64,000 bases of DNA, taken from the NCBI GenBank assembly GCA_009667805.1, contig CM019064.1, positions 112,194,328-112,258,327 on the forward strand. Reading direction: 5' to 3'. Position numbers and translations under genes: made by a program. Positions 20,360-31,879 of the stretch are shown piece after piece (position 1 is the stretch's first letter; every line of letters starts with the position of its first letter). The stretch is from Leptobrachium leishanense. Lineage: Eukaryota > Chordata > Amphibia > Anura > Megophryidae. Below the pieces are notes generated by a model. The model was not told the origin of the DNA, made no database searches, and was given only the letters and a program-made list of their open reading frames with translations.

Positions 20360-20870
20360 AGACCGCGGACGTACCATGTACGTCACGGCCGCGGGTCTCT
20401 TTTAGACCCGCTGACGTACATGGTACGTCCTGCGGTCTTTTGAGCGCTGGAAGCGATCGGATCGCTTCCAGCAGCTCAAACGCCATTGCAGGCTGCCTGG
20501 GAGTCCAGGCATCCATGCAATGGCGGACAGAAGTGCCGGGGCCCCTTGTGATCGCTCCCCGGGAGCGATCAACATCCGGTTTGACCGGAAAGGTGCCTCG
20601 CACTTCTACAGAGCGCTGGAAGCGATCGGTATCGCTTCCAGCTGCTCTGAGTATATTGCAGGGATGCCGCGACATCGAGGTATCCTTGCAATATGGTTAC
20701 CTGCCGCCGGTCCGTCCGTGATCGCTCCCCCCGAGCGATCACTTCCGGTAGCGGCAGGAAGTACTGAGTGCCACGAGGTATCGTGGCACTCAGTACAAAA
20801 AAGATCACATAAGTGATCAGGTGCTCTGCTGGGTGCCTCGAGGGATCAAGGCACCCAGCAGACTAAAAAA
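20360..20870. repeat. hairpin-rich left arm of piggyBac element
   Basis: Successive palindromes: ACGTACCATGTACGTCACGG... with its complement near 20415, GCTGGAAGCGATCGGATCGC at about 20446 and again near 20613, GATCGCTCCCCGGGAGCGATC at about 20549, and GTGCCACGAGGTATCGTGGCAC at about 20768. Typical of subterminal structure in DNA transposons. Confidence 0.75.
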
Positions 20871-21359
20871 AAAGTGTAAAAAAAGTAAAATAAATAAATA
20901 AAAAGGTATAAAATAAAAGCAAACTGACATTCTAAGGGCAGGGTCATCTTGGGGCTGTGTGGGATGTTCCTAGCCTGCCTCATCAGAGAGGCAGGCTAGC
21001 AACATCCAATCAGAAGTTATAAAAAATCTAAATAAAATTTCTAATTGGTCAGGTCAATATTTTGTAAATATTGGCCGTGACCTCTGTGATTCTCCCTCCC
21101 TCTCCTCACTTGTGTTTTGGTGAGTGAGAGAGAGAGAGAGATCAGATTTGACAGGTTAGAGATTTTAGGTAGATTTAGTGAGATTAGAAAAATTGAGGCA
21201 GATTTTAGGGAGATTTAGAAGAATTGAGGCAGGTTTAGAGGGATTTAAAGAGATTTAGGTGTTTATTTGTATTTACTTCTGAAACCCAACGGTTCTTCTA
21301 AGAACCAATAATCCGCTTATATATATAATAATTATAAAATTTTATAATCCTTATATATA

Positions 21360-23065
21360 ATGTCTGAGAGGGTGTACAGCGCCGAGGAGGCATATGCCAT
21401 CCTGGCATCAGAATCTGAGGCATCTGCGACGGACTCAGACCCAGATTTTGACCCCGCTAACTGCTCAGAGACCTCACTAGATATCATCTATGCTGGCTGA
21501 TATATCTCCTAGTGATGTTTCTGATGCAGATCCTGGGCCACCACCTGCCAGCAGGAGACGCACAGCTCCAGCTGAGGAGTGGGTAGTGCCTCATCGCCAG
21601 AGGCCAGATATCCCTCCTTTCACGGCAAATCCTGGCATCAATATTGATGTTGCAGGATTTACCGCCACACAGTTTTTGCAGGTGTTTATGGGGGATGATT
21701 TGTTGGGCCACATCGTGGCCCAATCAAATCTGTATGCCCATCAGCATTGTGCTGCGAAGCCAGACTCCTACTTGGCAAGGCAGCAATGGACCCCGCTAGA
21801 TGTGCCAGAATTTCTGAAATTCTGGGCACTTACTATGCTGATGGGCATCATAAAGAAGCCCTCAATTCGCTCCTACTGGAGCAGTAGCCCCATCTGCTCT
21901 ACCCCCATTTACCCCCAATCAATGTCACGTAGAAGGTATGAAAACATTTTGCGTTTCATGCACTTCAGTGACAACAGCCTGTGCCCTCCTAGAGAGCATC
22001 CCCAGTTTGACAGGCTGTATAAAATCCGCCCCCTGATTACCCACTTCGCCAAGTTTGCAGAGGCTTATACACCTGGAAGGAATATCTGCGTGGATGAATC
22101 CCTAATGAAATACAAGGGAAGGCTGGGATTCAAGCAGTATATTCCTTCCAAACGCTCCAGGTATGGAGTGAAGGTGTATAAGCTCTGTGACAGCGAGAGT
22201 GGGTATACTCAGGCCTTCCGGGTGTACGAGGGAAAGGATAGTAGCCTTGACCCTCCAGGTTGCCCAGAACACATGGAAACCAGTAGCAAGATTGTGTGGA
22301 ACCTACTTTTTCCCCTGCTGAACAAAGGGTACCACTTGTATGTTGATAATTTTTATACGAGTGTCCCTTTGTTCAAGCTGCTGTATTGTTTTGATACAGC
22401 AGCATGCGGTACTGTTCGCAAGAACCGCGTAGGTTTCCCAGCACAGCTTGTCCGCACCCGGTTAAAAAGGGGAGAGACCTCAGCTCTGCGCCAAGAGGAG
22501 CTGTTGGCGGTCAAGTACAGAGACAAGAAGGATGTATACCTTCTATCCACCATCCACACTGAGAGGTCTGTGGAGGTCTCTATACGTGGCAGAGCTGAGC
22601 GCATCAGGAAACCAGTGTGCATCAAAGCCTATAACCGGCATATGGGTGGGGTTGATCTGGCAGATCAGCTGCTCCAGCCCTACCAGATTATGTGGAAGTC
22701 AAGGGCCTGGTACAAAAAGGTTGCAATTTACCTGATGCAAATTGCAACCCACAATGCCTTTTTGCTCTGCAAAAAGACAAACCCCAGAGTGACGCTGTCC
22801 TTTTTACAGTTTCAGCTCCAGGTCATTTCGGGGTTTTTGTACCAGGATGCACCCGCTCCCCAGGCGGGGATGGGGGACAGAGTTGGGGCTACACATTTTA
22901 TTTATAAAATCCCCCCCTACTGAGGGCAAACAGAAACCCCAAAAAAGATGCAGGGTGTGTTTCAAGAGGGGGCAGAGGAGAGACACAATCTTTTACTGCC
23001 CAGAATGCCCTGGACAACCCGGTCTGTGTCTTGGACTGTTTCAAGATCTATCACACTGTGCATGA
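21360..23065 (+). pseudogene. piggyBac (Uribo-like) transposase, two frame breaks
   Basis: Cut-and-paste transposase of the DDD piggyBac family. An N-terminal acidic segment starts at the ATG at 21360 (MSERVYSAEEAYAIL) and runs into TGA at 21498-21500. The main frame continues from about 21490 to 22923 with the full catalytic core. In that frame the three catalytic Asp residues are visible at 202 (ICVDESL), 286 (LYVDNFY) and 389 (GGVDLADQ). The C-terminal cysteine-rich zinc-binding domain (CRVCFKRG...YCPECPGQPGLC) lies one frame over, up to the TGA at 23063-23065, separated by a run of seven C at 22903-22916 where six would keep the frame. Both breaks could be mutations or base-calling errors. 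Otherwise the protein looks young. Confidence 0.92.
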
Positions 23066-23221
23066 TCTGTGATTTTTATTTTTTATTTTTTTTATTTCTA
23101 TTTTTTTCTTACACGTTAGTTCAGTTTTTTTTTTTTCTTTTACTGCACCAGACTTTTACATTTTATTCCTACATTTTTATGTTCTACAATTGGTGCTGTA
23201 TTTTGCCAAAATCTTTGCACA

Positions 23222-24060
23222 CCTATGCATGGGGGGCATGGGTGTACTCAGGAGACCTTGCAGAAAACAACCTGGAGAGTTTTCATGCAGTAACAAACAG
23301 TGTCTCCTAAATCACAGTCCAAATCTAATGTGGGCGTAAAAATCTGAAAAATTACCGCCACACACCTCAAATGTTTTGGGCTAAAACCGTTGCATCCATG
23401 GCATCAAAGCACTCCATATGCAATACCTTGGTGTCAACATAACAAATATAAACAATTTTCTGGCAATAATTCAAACTGGGGTATGCGGTAGACCCAAAAC
23501 CAAAGATAGGCCTAGCTGAAGAAATAATCTCAATTTCAACTCCAATGACAAAGTCATAAAAATTGTATTTGAACCTTCCCAAAATCCTGGCAAACCTATG
23601 CATGGGGGGGCATGGGTGTACTCAGGAGACCTTGCAGAAAACAACCTGGAGAGTTTTCATGCAGTAACAAACAGTGTCTCCTAAATCACAGTCCAAATCT
23701 AATGTGGGCGTAAAAATCTGAAAAATTACCGCCACACACCTCAAATGTTTTGGGCTAAAACCGTTGCATCCATGGCATCAAAGCACTCCATATGCAATAC
23801 CTTGGTGTCAACATAACAAATATAAACAATTTTCTGGCAATAATTCAAACTGGGGTATGCGGTAGACCCAAAACCAAAGATAGGCCTAGCTGAAGAAATA
23901 ATCTCAATTTCAACTCCAATGACAAAGTCATAAAAATTGTATTTGAACCTTCCCAAAATCCTGGCAAACCTATGCATGGGGGGGCATGGGTGTACTCAGG
24001 AGACCTTGCAGAAAACAACCTGGAGAGTTTTCATGCAGTAACGAACAACAGTGTCTCCTA
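23222..24060. repeat. 374-bp tandem repeat in piggyBac right arm
   Basis: Two nearly identical 374-bp units (starting near 23222 and 23597) and the start of a third (23971). Each begins TATGCATGGGG and contains ACTCAGGAGACCTTGCAG. Older diverged units with TATACATGGGTGGTATCA recur near 24315 and 24699, so the whole right arm is an ageing tandem series. Confidence 0.92.
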
Positions 24061-25822
24061 AATCACAGTCCAAAACTGATGTGGGTGTGAAAATGAAAAA
24101 TGACCACCAAACCGTATCCAAACGGTTGCATCCATGGCATAAAAACACTCCATTTACAATACTTTGGGGTGTTAGCTTACCAAATATATGCACGTTCATA
24201 AAATTGAGGTATGTAAAAAGGCCCCTAAAAAGAAGATACTGTATGTCAAATTCGAAAATTGACAAGCACATGTCAAAAGATTGGCGTAGCACCCCAAAAA
24301 CAACAGAACAAATCTATATATGGGTGGTATCACTTTACTCAGAAGATGTTGCTGAACATATTTTGGGGTGGTTTTTGGCAGTAACCCATAACTGGATTTG
24401 ACAATTCATTCCTAAAGTACAATGTGTGTGAAAAAATAACACAAAAAGTGACTACCTGAAAGTTTGACATAGAGCTAGTGCATGGAAAGTGTTAAAATAC
24501 AACTCTTTGAAGTACCCTAGGGTGTGCCCTTTCTAAAAATATATGGTTTGATGGGGGTAAATCACTTTGGCCGGCTTCAAAAATGTCCCAAATAGGACAT
24601 GGGTGCATGATGACGAAATGTGAAAATTCCAAGTTGGAAAACTGAAATGCACACCCCCCAAATAAGGCCTATTAGCCCCCAAATGACCCGACATACCTAT
24701 ACATGGGTGGTATCAATTTACTCAGAAGATGTTGCTGAACATATTTTGGGGTGGTTTTTGGCAGTAAACCTTAAAGTTCACAGTACATGTATTCTTAAAT
24801 TGCGTTCAAAAAAAAAAATCACCAAAACTTTTTTTTTTCTCAAACTTTGCCATAGATTTGTGGTAAAATGGTTTGCATGGAAAGAGTCAAAATACCCCAA
24901 GTTTAATACCTTGATTTGTGTACTTATACATATTTTTTTAATGTGGAGGGTTATTCAGGAATTAGTGACAGATATCAGTGTTACAATGTCACGATCACTA
25001 GTTTTGAAAATAAACTCTTTGGAAATGGCAAAGTGCTACTTTCACTTATTGTTGCATAAAATAAGGAAAAAAGCGAGGAATATGTAAACATTGGGTATTG
25101 CTAAACTCAGTACTAAATTTAGAAACTACTAAGGAATTACATTTTTTTGACGGTTGTTGATGCATAAGAAATTTTGGTGGTCAAAGTTCGAAAAAGTGGT
25201 GGTTTTTCAATTTTTTTTGTCATACTTCACAACGTTTTTTTATAGTAAATTATATGAAATGATTAAAAAAATGGTATTTTTATAAAGTCCATTTAATGAC
25301 GAGAAAAACAGTGTAAAATATGTGTGGGTTGCATAAACGAGTAAGAGGAAAATTTGTCCTAAACACTAACAGCGCAGAAACGTAAAAACAGCAGCGGTCA
25401 CTAAAGGACGGATTTGTGTAAAACCGCCCAGTCACTAAGGGGTTAAAACATAATCTGTAAAACCTCCTAATTGTAATCCTACAATCACTGAAACCGTTTT
25501 TATTCTTCAGCCAAACTTATTCTTGTTCAGTGCCACGGATTCTGTATTTAACACTTTGACAACTTTAGGGAAATGTTTCTTCCTACGGCTCTTACGTGTG
25601 ACATACATGTGTCAAGTACTTTTATAAATATAATCAATGGAAACAGTCTATGATTTGCTCCAGAACCTTCCTAACTTTGAGTGTTATGGGGGCAATATCC
25701 TACAAATATCATATCGGGGTAATGTGATGTGTCTGTTTTCTGCTCTTATATGGTACATGTCTATGTGTTCTGTACATACTGCTGTTGAAAACCTTTTTTG
25801 ATGGTTTTACTTTTTCCTCAAG

Positions 25823-26064
25823 ATATTCATCCAGTGCCAGCAGAAAAAGGGACCAGTGATGCAGTCGTGGAATCATTCGCATCTAGTCTAGCCAAAGCAA
25901 TTGAAATGGATGCCAAAATCAGTTTATTTGGAGAAGAGGCCGTGCAAGTGCCATCTGTGCTTCGATGTACACCAGGAAATGGCAATATGAATAAAGGCAA
26001 CAGAAATCACCTGATATCTAAACAGAGGCTCATCCTGCAAAGTATTGAAGAAGGAAATCTGTAG
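25823..26064 (+). CDS. GPR161: GPR161 final coding exon 5 (residues 436-515)
   Basis: Completes the cytoplasmic tail. It encodes an amphipathic helix SFASSLAKAIEMDAKISLF (about 453-471), the position of the PKA type-I regulatory-subunit anchoring helix that makes GPR161 an A-kinase anchoring protein in mammals. Then FGEEAV and a basic/Ser-rich stretch follow, ending QSIEEGNL and TAG. The helix motif SLAKAIE is identical in pattern to the mammalian one. The 20 or so residues before it differ, and the C-terminus stops earlier than the mammalian protein (515 versus about 529 residues). Acceptor CCTCAAG at 25816-25822. The phase closes D436 correctly. Confidence 0.96.
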
Positions 26065-26812
26065 ACGGCCTTCTATGTGCAGCAATGCATGATTTTTTTT
26101 TTTTTTTTAAATCTCCTTTATATATTAACCTGTGCTATAATGCACCTCTACAAAGACCATCGTGGAAGGTGCTTTGGTCACAGTTCTGTTTTAGAAGTAT
26201 TAATAATCAGGGGTATTTGTTAAATTTCTAGTGGTACTTCAGTGTAATGTTTTCTAGTGCTTATTAGAAAAAGTGTTCTGAATTATTGGTGTATGTGACA
26301 AAGGTGTAACCTTCACCAAACGTAATAGGAATGCTCAATAACGCTAAAGTATTATTTATATGCAATGCATAAAAGATGTAATATTTGTAAGTGGAATTGT
26401 TACTCTACTTACTCAAAGACCACTTTTTGACAGTCGCTGTTACTTTCAGATTGAATCACTACATCGAGGTCTAGTTTTGCGCCTTGTAACCTGAATTTCT
26501 AATAGTGTGATAGATGAATCTCTAAACAGTGTTGTTCATATCGGCCCCTATTAGACGTCGAACATTAGCAATAGCTAAATAGTGTAGATCTTGTTCTATT
26601 GTGAACACATGTTTTGGTACTACTTAATTACTGTTTGATTTGTTGTGCTTTCTATACATTATGAGATGCACAAAATACAACTTTGAGACCCTCAAGGCAA
26701 AAATCTTGAAACTTTTAGTACGAAGATGATATAATGTATAAAAAGCTTTTATAACCTGCAGCTGTTCCATTTCAGGCCCTTTGCATCGATCTACCTATTG
26801 TGTGGTGTTTCC
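26065..26812 (+). other. GPR161: GPR161 3' UTR (proximal part)
   Basis: AT-rich non-coding sequence after the stop. No AATAAA lies before 26813. The first canonical signals downstream are AATAAA at 28231 and 28385, beyond transposon insertions, so the true polyadenylation site is unresolved. Confidence 0.5.
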
Positions 26813-26815
26813 TTA

Positions 26816-27771
26816 GGCCCCATTCACACTGAGCTTTTTTTTTTCTCAGCGATATCGCTCATATTTCCGTTCGATATTGCTCTATGTAGCTTCTCCAATG
26901 CATTTCAATGGAGCTATTCACATCTCACAGCTCAATGTTGCTTGTAGCTCGTCGCTGGTACAGTGGTACCTCGGTTCACGAACTTAATTGGTTCCACGAC
27001 TCTGGTCGCGAACTGAATTGGTCATAAACCGAATCACATTTTCTCATGGGGTTCAATGTAAATCAGGTTAATCCGTTCTGACCGCTATGAACATGGTTGT
27101 AAACAGATTTTTGGTTGTGAACCGAATCAAATTTTCCCATAGGGTTCAATGGAAATCAGGTTACTCTGTTCTGACCCATATGGGGGGAAAAAATGTAACT
27201 AAAAAATATGCTTCGAAACCTTCTTGTTACCATTCTTGCTCTGCACTTTCTAGTTACCCACTTTATTGCGCTGCACTTTCTTTTTACCACCATTCTTGCT
27301 CTGCGCATCCTCGTCCCCTTCAATAATGCTCTGCACACCCTCGTCCCCTTTATTAACGCTCTGCACGTTCTTGTCACATCTCTGTGCTTTTTTTCCCACC
27401 ACGCTTGTTCTGCACTTTCTTGGGAGCCATGTTGGATTTAATACAGTAATACTGAACAGTACTGTGCTACAAAGCACACAAAAAAGCTTCACAGTAGCCC
27501 TGTCTGCGACCGCGATCCATGTTCGTAACCCGAGGCGGAGTTCGTGAACGGAGGTAAAATGGTGACGAACTTCCTGGTCGCGAACCGAATTGTTCGTGAA
27601 CAGGGGCCTTCGTGAACCAAGGTACCGCTGTACGTGACCCTTTTTTTTCTGTGATTTTTGCTTATTTAACATTATGGTGTCGCGCAATATTGCTCATAAC
27701 AGCGATGTCGCAAATATGAAAATTGCGTGGAAAAACTCACGATTTTCATGTCGCTCAGTGTGAATGGGCCC
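26816..27771. mobile_element. Harbinger-type element with a second transposon inside
   Basis: Inverted termini GGCCCCATTCACACTGAGC / GCTCAGTGTGAATGGGCCC, target duplication TTA (26813-26815, 27772-27774). The interior contains GCGATATCGCTC-type palindromic pieces and is split by the element at 26961-27630. Confidence 0.87.
26961..27630. mobile_element. Tc1/mariner-type non-autonomous element
   Basis: Termini CAGTGGTACCTCGGTTCACG and the complement ending CCAAGGTACCGCTG, flanked by TA on both sides (26959-26960, 27631-27632). 670 bp, no transposase. Internal repeats of 'TCATGGGGTTCAATG'-type sequence and a CTCTGCAC(TTTC) tandem stretch at about 27236-27420. Confidence 0.8.
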
Positions 27772-27774
27772 TTA

Positions 27775-30060
27775 GACTAGATGATCATGATCCAATACCG
27801 GGATCTCCACCTCTGGCCCCTCAGATGTTTCTGAACTACAACTCCCATGATTCTCTAGCCCTCTACTGCTTTCAACATTGGTGACCAGAGTTCTAGAGCC
27901 CCGATATTTTTTTTTTATCTATTTGCAAGTTCTGAGTTTTCATGAACACGAGATCAGGGATGGTGTTGTGACATGCAAGTGTTGCAGTATGGAAAATAAT
28001 TACATAATTGAAATGGAGTCTACGTACTGCAAGTTTCACCCGTCATTCAGCTTCTATATATTATAAATATCCAACTAAATCTTGCATGCTTACTAATCCC
28101 ACATATTTTGCAAGATCGGAAGATCAGCAAAATCTTATTGTCCTCTCTGCCCAACCAATAGGACTCTTAGGTTGCTGTGAATGAATAGTCACGGTGCCTG
28201 GAGTGTCCATTTAAATGTTTTAAAAATCCAAATAAACTCCTAGTGCATCCAGATGTTTGACCTGTGAAATTTGCTGTATATTCTACTAGGGGTGCACCGA
28301 TACATTTTTAAAAAAAAAAATTTTAAGCCAGTACAGGTACGATCCCGCTTACAGATACTTGTAATTAATATGTTACAGATTTCTAATAAACGAATATTTT
28401 GCTTAAAGCATGTCCAATTTATTAAAATATTGAAAGGCTAGACACCCCATTCACCAGTTGCACAGGCTTACACATATCTCAGACACACCCACAGAAACGC
28501 GTTGGCCAGCATTCCCTGGCTGGCTGTGTTATTATTGGCTATATTATCTATAAAATCCAATGAGAGCGGCAGCAGAGTCACTAACTTACAAATGGCAGCG
28601 GCCACTCAATGGCATGCAGCTGGGTGGGGGGGGGTGGAGTGCTGACAGATTGCTGTTAGAAGATTCTTCCAGCCATCAGATACCACCCGGCAAGCCAGTA
28701 TCGGTGTTAGGTTTGGGGCATTTGCACAAGCACAACTGTTGCCTCACTCAAAGGGGAATTTCAATAGTGTGATGTTTTCTTCCATTGCGTTCTTGCCCTA
28801 CTACCAGGTAATACTGACAGTATATTTTTATGGGAGCTCAGTTATGTTATTGCAAGCATCAGTATTTCAACCATTGGTTTTATTGAATCAAATTTGTGCT
28901 TCTGTTAGATATTTAAAATTCATGGGGCACTATTCCATAGTTGGTGCTAATGTAGTACCTCGATATGTAAGTGTTAGGGCCAGGATAAGTGTGTTTTAAA
29001 GCATTGCATTCATATTACATTCCTTACACTACCTCCATTAGCAATCCGTTTGCGCATCAGTTTTGCGCGAGGTTACTGTATTTTGCGCATCCTATACCTA
29101 ACATGGGGAGCGCAAACTTTAGCATTTCGATACTTAAGGGATTACAAAGTGCGGGTGCAAACTACCATTGGGACGCGCCAGCCAGAACTTTAGCGTGTCC
29201 TAAAAAGCTGGTGTTAAATGATTCTGCTCTAGCAAAGTCATTTAGCACCCCTTAAATCCCATTTTCTCATCATACGGCAATAAGGGTGGCCTGATGTGCC
29301 GCTTCTTCTGGCTGGGAGCAAAGTGTGACTAGTAGCAAAGAGTTCCCAGTCTCACTCTCTGGCGCTGCGCAAGATTGTGCAGGGCTTGAGGCCCAGATGC
29401 GCACCCCTTCACTGAGTCCGATGGACTCCAGGAGATATGGCAGTGCGGAAGCACTACCACGAGTATCACTGCGGTTGACACTGGGTATCGGCATGAGCTG
29501 CTTCAATATAGTTTAGAGCTTGACTCCTCATAGGGCCAGTCTGTTTTTAGAGTGTTTTGCTTCTATTTTGTATCGTCATGGGAAAGGCTTGATAATCCAG
29601 TACTGTGTACTGCATTTAAGTATATAACCTTACCATATATGATTCTAGAAGTAGAGTTCATTTAAAATGCACTGCTACAATAATGCAGATATGTTTACTT
29701 ATTTATTTTTTTATTTGGAAGGCTTAATTTGTTTTCTGCCAATTTTGCATTTGACCACATTTTCTACTTTTTTTGTGTGTAAAATATCTGTATTGAACTA
29801 GTAATACCATTTAAGTTATCACTACTTGTTTTCTTGCATGCGTTTTTATATGGATTCTCAACTTGTTATATACATGTCTTTTATATATTTTATACATTGC
29901 TCGCAAAAAATCCACCTTTTTGTACCATTTAGAATTTGTTAGTAAAATTCTAGAATTTTTTAAGTTTCGTGTTTTTACTTTATTACAGAAAGAGGTGGAA
30001 ACGAGTTGCATTCCTCTGTAAATGTGTTCAAATTATTAAACATTACTTTTTTTGAATATT
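27775..30060. other. downstream of GPR161, no gene recognised
   Basis: Contains an 'ACAACTCCCATGATTCT' MITE fragment (about 27790-27895), a left end of the outer-hAT family (TAGGGGTGCACCGATACA at about 28288) with no matching right end, and AT-rich sequence with candidate AATAAA at 28231 and 28385 and ATTAAA near 30037. This could include the distal GPR161 3' UTR. Confidence 0.5.
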
Positions 30061-31779
30061 GTTACGAAAAGAAAAATCTGTTATTTTTTATTTTACCTTT
30101 TGCTTCTATACAGACAGGCATACATAGACAGTATAGCAGAAAACTAATACACATCACACAGTTGGCTTAGCTACAAAGCCGCAAATATGAAAATTCAGAC
30201 TCCATAATAGATTGTTAGGGAATGGATCATCATTAGATTGACGTAAGTCTCAGTACAGCAAAATAACCATGAATATAAAATCGTAATGGGAAATAAAGTA
30301 GGGAGGTCATTTCCTTGATCATCATTGATAAATAGGACATGGTGCACAGCCTTCTTCTTGTAAAGCAGGCATGTGAGTGGGCCTAGTATGATTTAAGAGA
30401 CTGAACCTAGCAGCAAAGGCCCTCCAATGAGTTCAGATAACCATGCTTGGCAATGGGCGGTGTAGTCCGCAAAGCAGGGCCATCACATCGGCAACCATTG
30501 CGTATGGCCATCAACTAGCGCATTGACTTCACTTGCGGACTCTGGTAATGCCACTTCAAAGTATTCTGGAATGAGCCAGAGTGACAGGATGCAACACAGA
30601 CCACTGGCTACCTCCTGAAGTTCATCACTGGCAATATCTGGTCCACATTCCAGTAATAGTCCTGCAGTATTAAAGTCTGATACCCTAGACTACACTCTTG
30701 CCTAACTTTTCTGTGGAAGTAGCAACACTCCAGCCTCTCCACTGTCCAAAAGATCAGCCCTCCTCTACAGAGATCCCCTCGGCTCCAGTAACAGCCTCTG
30801 CAGATCGTCACCATCCATTTCCCCCCCCCCTCCTCAAAGCCTAGTGTCGTGACACTGGGGAACCTTGCCAGTTGACTTCATCCCACACACTGCGGTCCTG
30901 CAAGCTCCCCAGACAGACCTTCTTACATTAGGAGTTATTCAAAGAACATCGTACAGCACCGAAGAGTTGGCAAAATGCCTAGATTTACAGTTTTCTTTTG
31001 ACAGCTTTAAAAAGGCTAATCCCATAGGTGAAAAAAAAATAAAAAATACCTCCGTTTTTATTCAACTGTTCATTCTTTTAATTTGCAGCAGAAAGTTTTT
31101 TTTTTTTTTTTTTTTTTTTTTTTGGTATTTTTCTGCATTTTCCAGCAATTTTTTTTTATTTAAACACCATAGTGACCAGGTGGTTTTTACCATTCAGTTC
31201 GAAAGTACACACTGCTCTTTTTAAATTTCTGCGCAGTTTGTGATTAACGCTATGTGCGCCCATACTGACGTGCCTTATGGCGTCCGTCGCAGCATTGAGA
31301 CGCTGCGAAGGGGCCAGCCACACACTGTTGTGCGCGCACGCAACAGTGCAGCAGCCCTCTCCGTCAAAGTGCTGGGACGCCCTTTGACGGAGCTGCAAAG
31401 CGCAATTCTCCATAGGAAGATCGAGCCTTGCAGCGTTGAGTGCATTAAGTGCGCTCAGCGAGGTGGCCAGACGGGCGTCGAGTAGAAGGAACGTCCACCC
31501 TCACAGACGTTCCTTCCGCTCTTCAAATACGCTCGTCTGACGCCAGCCTAATTTTCCTCTTTCTTGTTTATGCAATACATACATATCTATCTTTCTTTCC
31601 ATTAAATAGACTTTCTAAAGATACCATTATTTTCATCACATCGTATAATTTACTATAGAAAATTTTATGAAAAACTTTTTTTTTTACTTTGACCCCCCCC
31701 AAATCTACAACCGCTAAAAGACACCGGCTAAATAGTTTCTAAATTTTGTCTTGAGTTTAGAAATGCCCAATGGTTACAT
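30061..31779. other. intergenic, no gene recognised
   Basis: Unassigned sequence with a long T-run at about 31098-31123. A CpG-rich Harbinger MITE occupies 31247-31548. ORFs are short and featureless. Confidence 0.5.
31247..31548. mobile_element. PIF/Harbinger-type MITE, family B copy 2
   Basis: Begins after TTAA(C) with GCTATGTGCGCC and ends CTCGTCTGACGCCAGCC|TAA. Interior shared with 8219-8534 (TACTGACGTG..., GGCGTCCGTCGCAGC..., GGACGTTCCTTCC). Confidence 0.7.
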
Positions 31780-31879
31780 GAGTGTTTCCCAAACCTCTCC
31801 TCGGGACCCTCAACCAGGCCAGACTTTGCAGATCACCTTGGGGAATGCAGACTGAATCCTGCAATCACTGAGCAGCAAA

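Larger units (their letters stand above)
20352..25442 (+). mobile_element. piggyBac-type DNA transposon (5.1 kb)
   Basis: Ends CCCCTTAGAGAC and the complement GTCACTAAGGGG, flanked by TTAA (20348-20351, 25443-25446). Contains a transposase gene with two frame breaks, a left arm made of stacked hairpins (20360-20870), and a right arm with a 374-bp tandem repeat. The terminal motif recurs subterminally (GGTCACTAAAGG at about 25396). Confidence 0.93.
12140..25822 (+). other. GPR161: GPR161 intron 4, 13.7 kb, transposon-filled
   Basis: Nearly all of this intron is assignable: Harbinger MITE 12228-12663, nested hAT/minisatellite/LTR block 12710-20307, and piggyBac element 20352-25442. The remaining 380 bp before exon 5 is AT-rich. 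The three elements alone account for over 13 kb. Confidence 0.92.
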
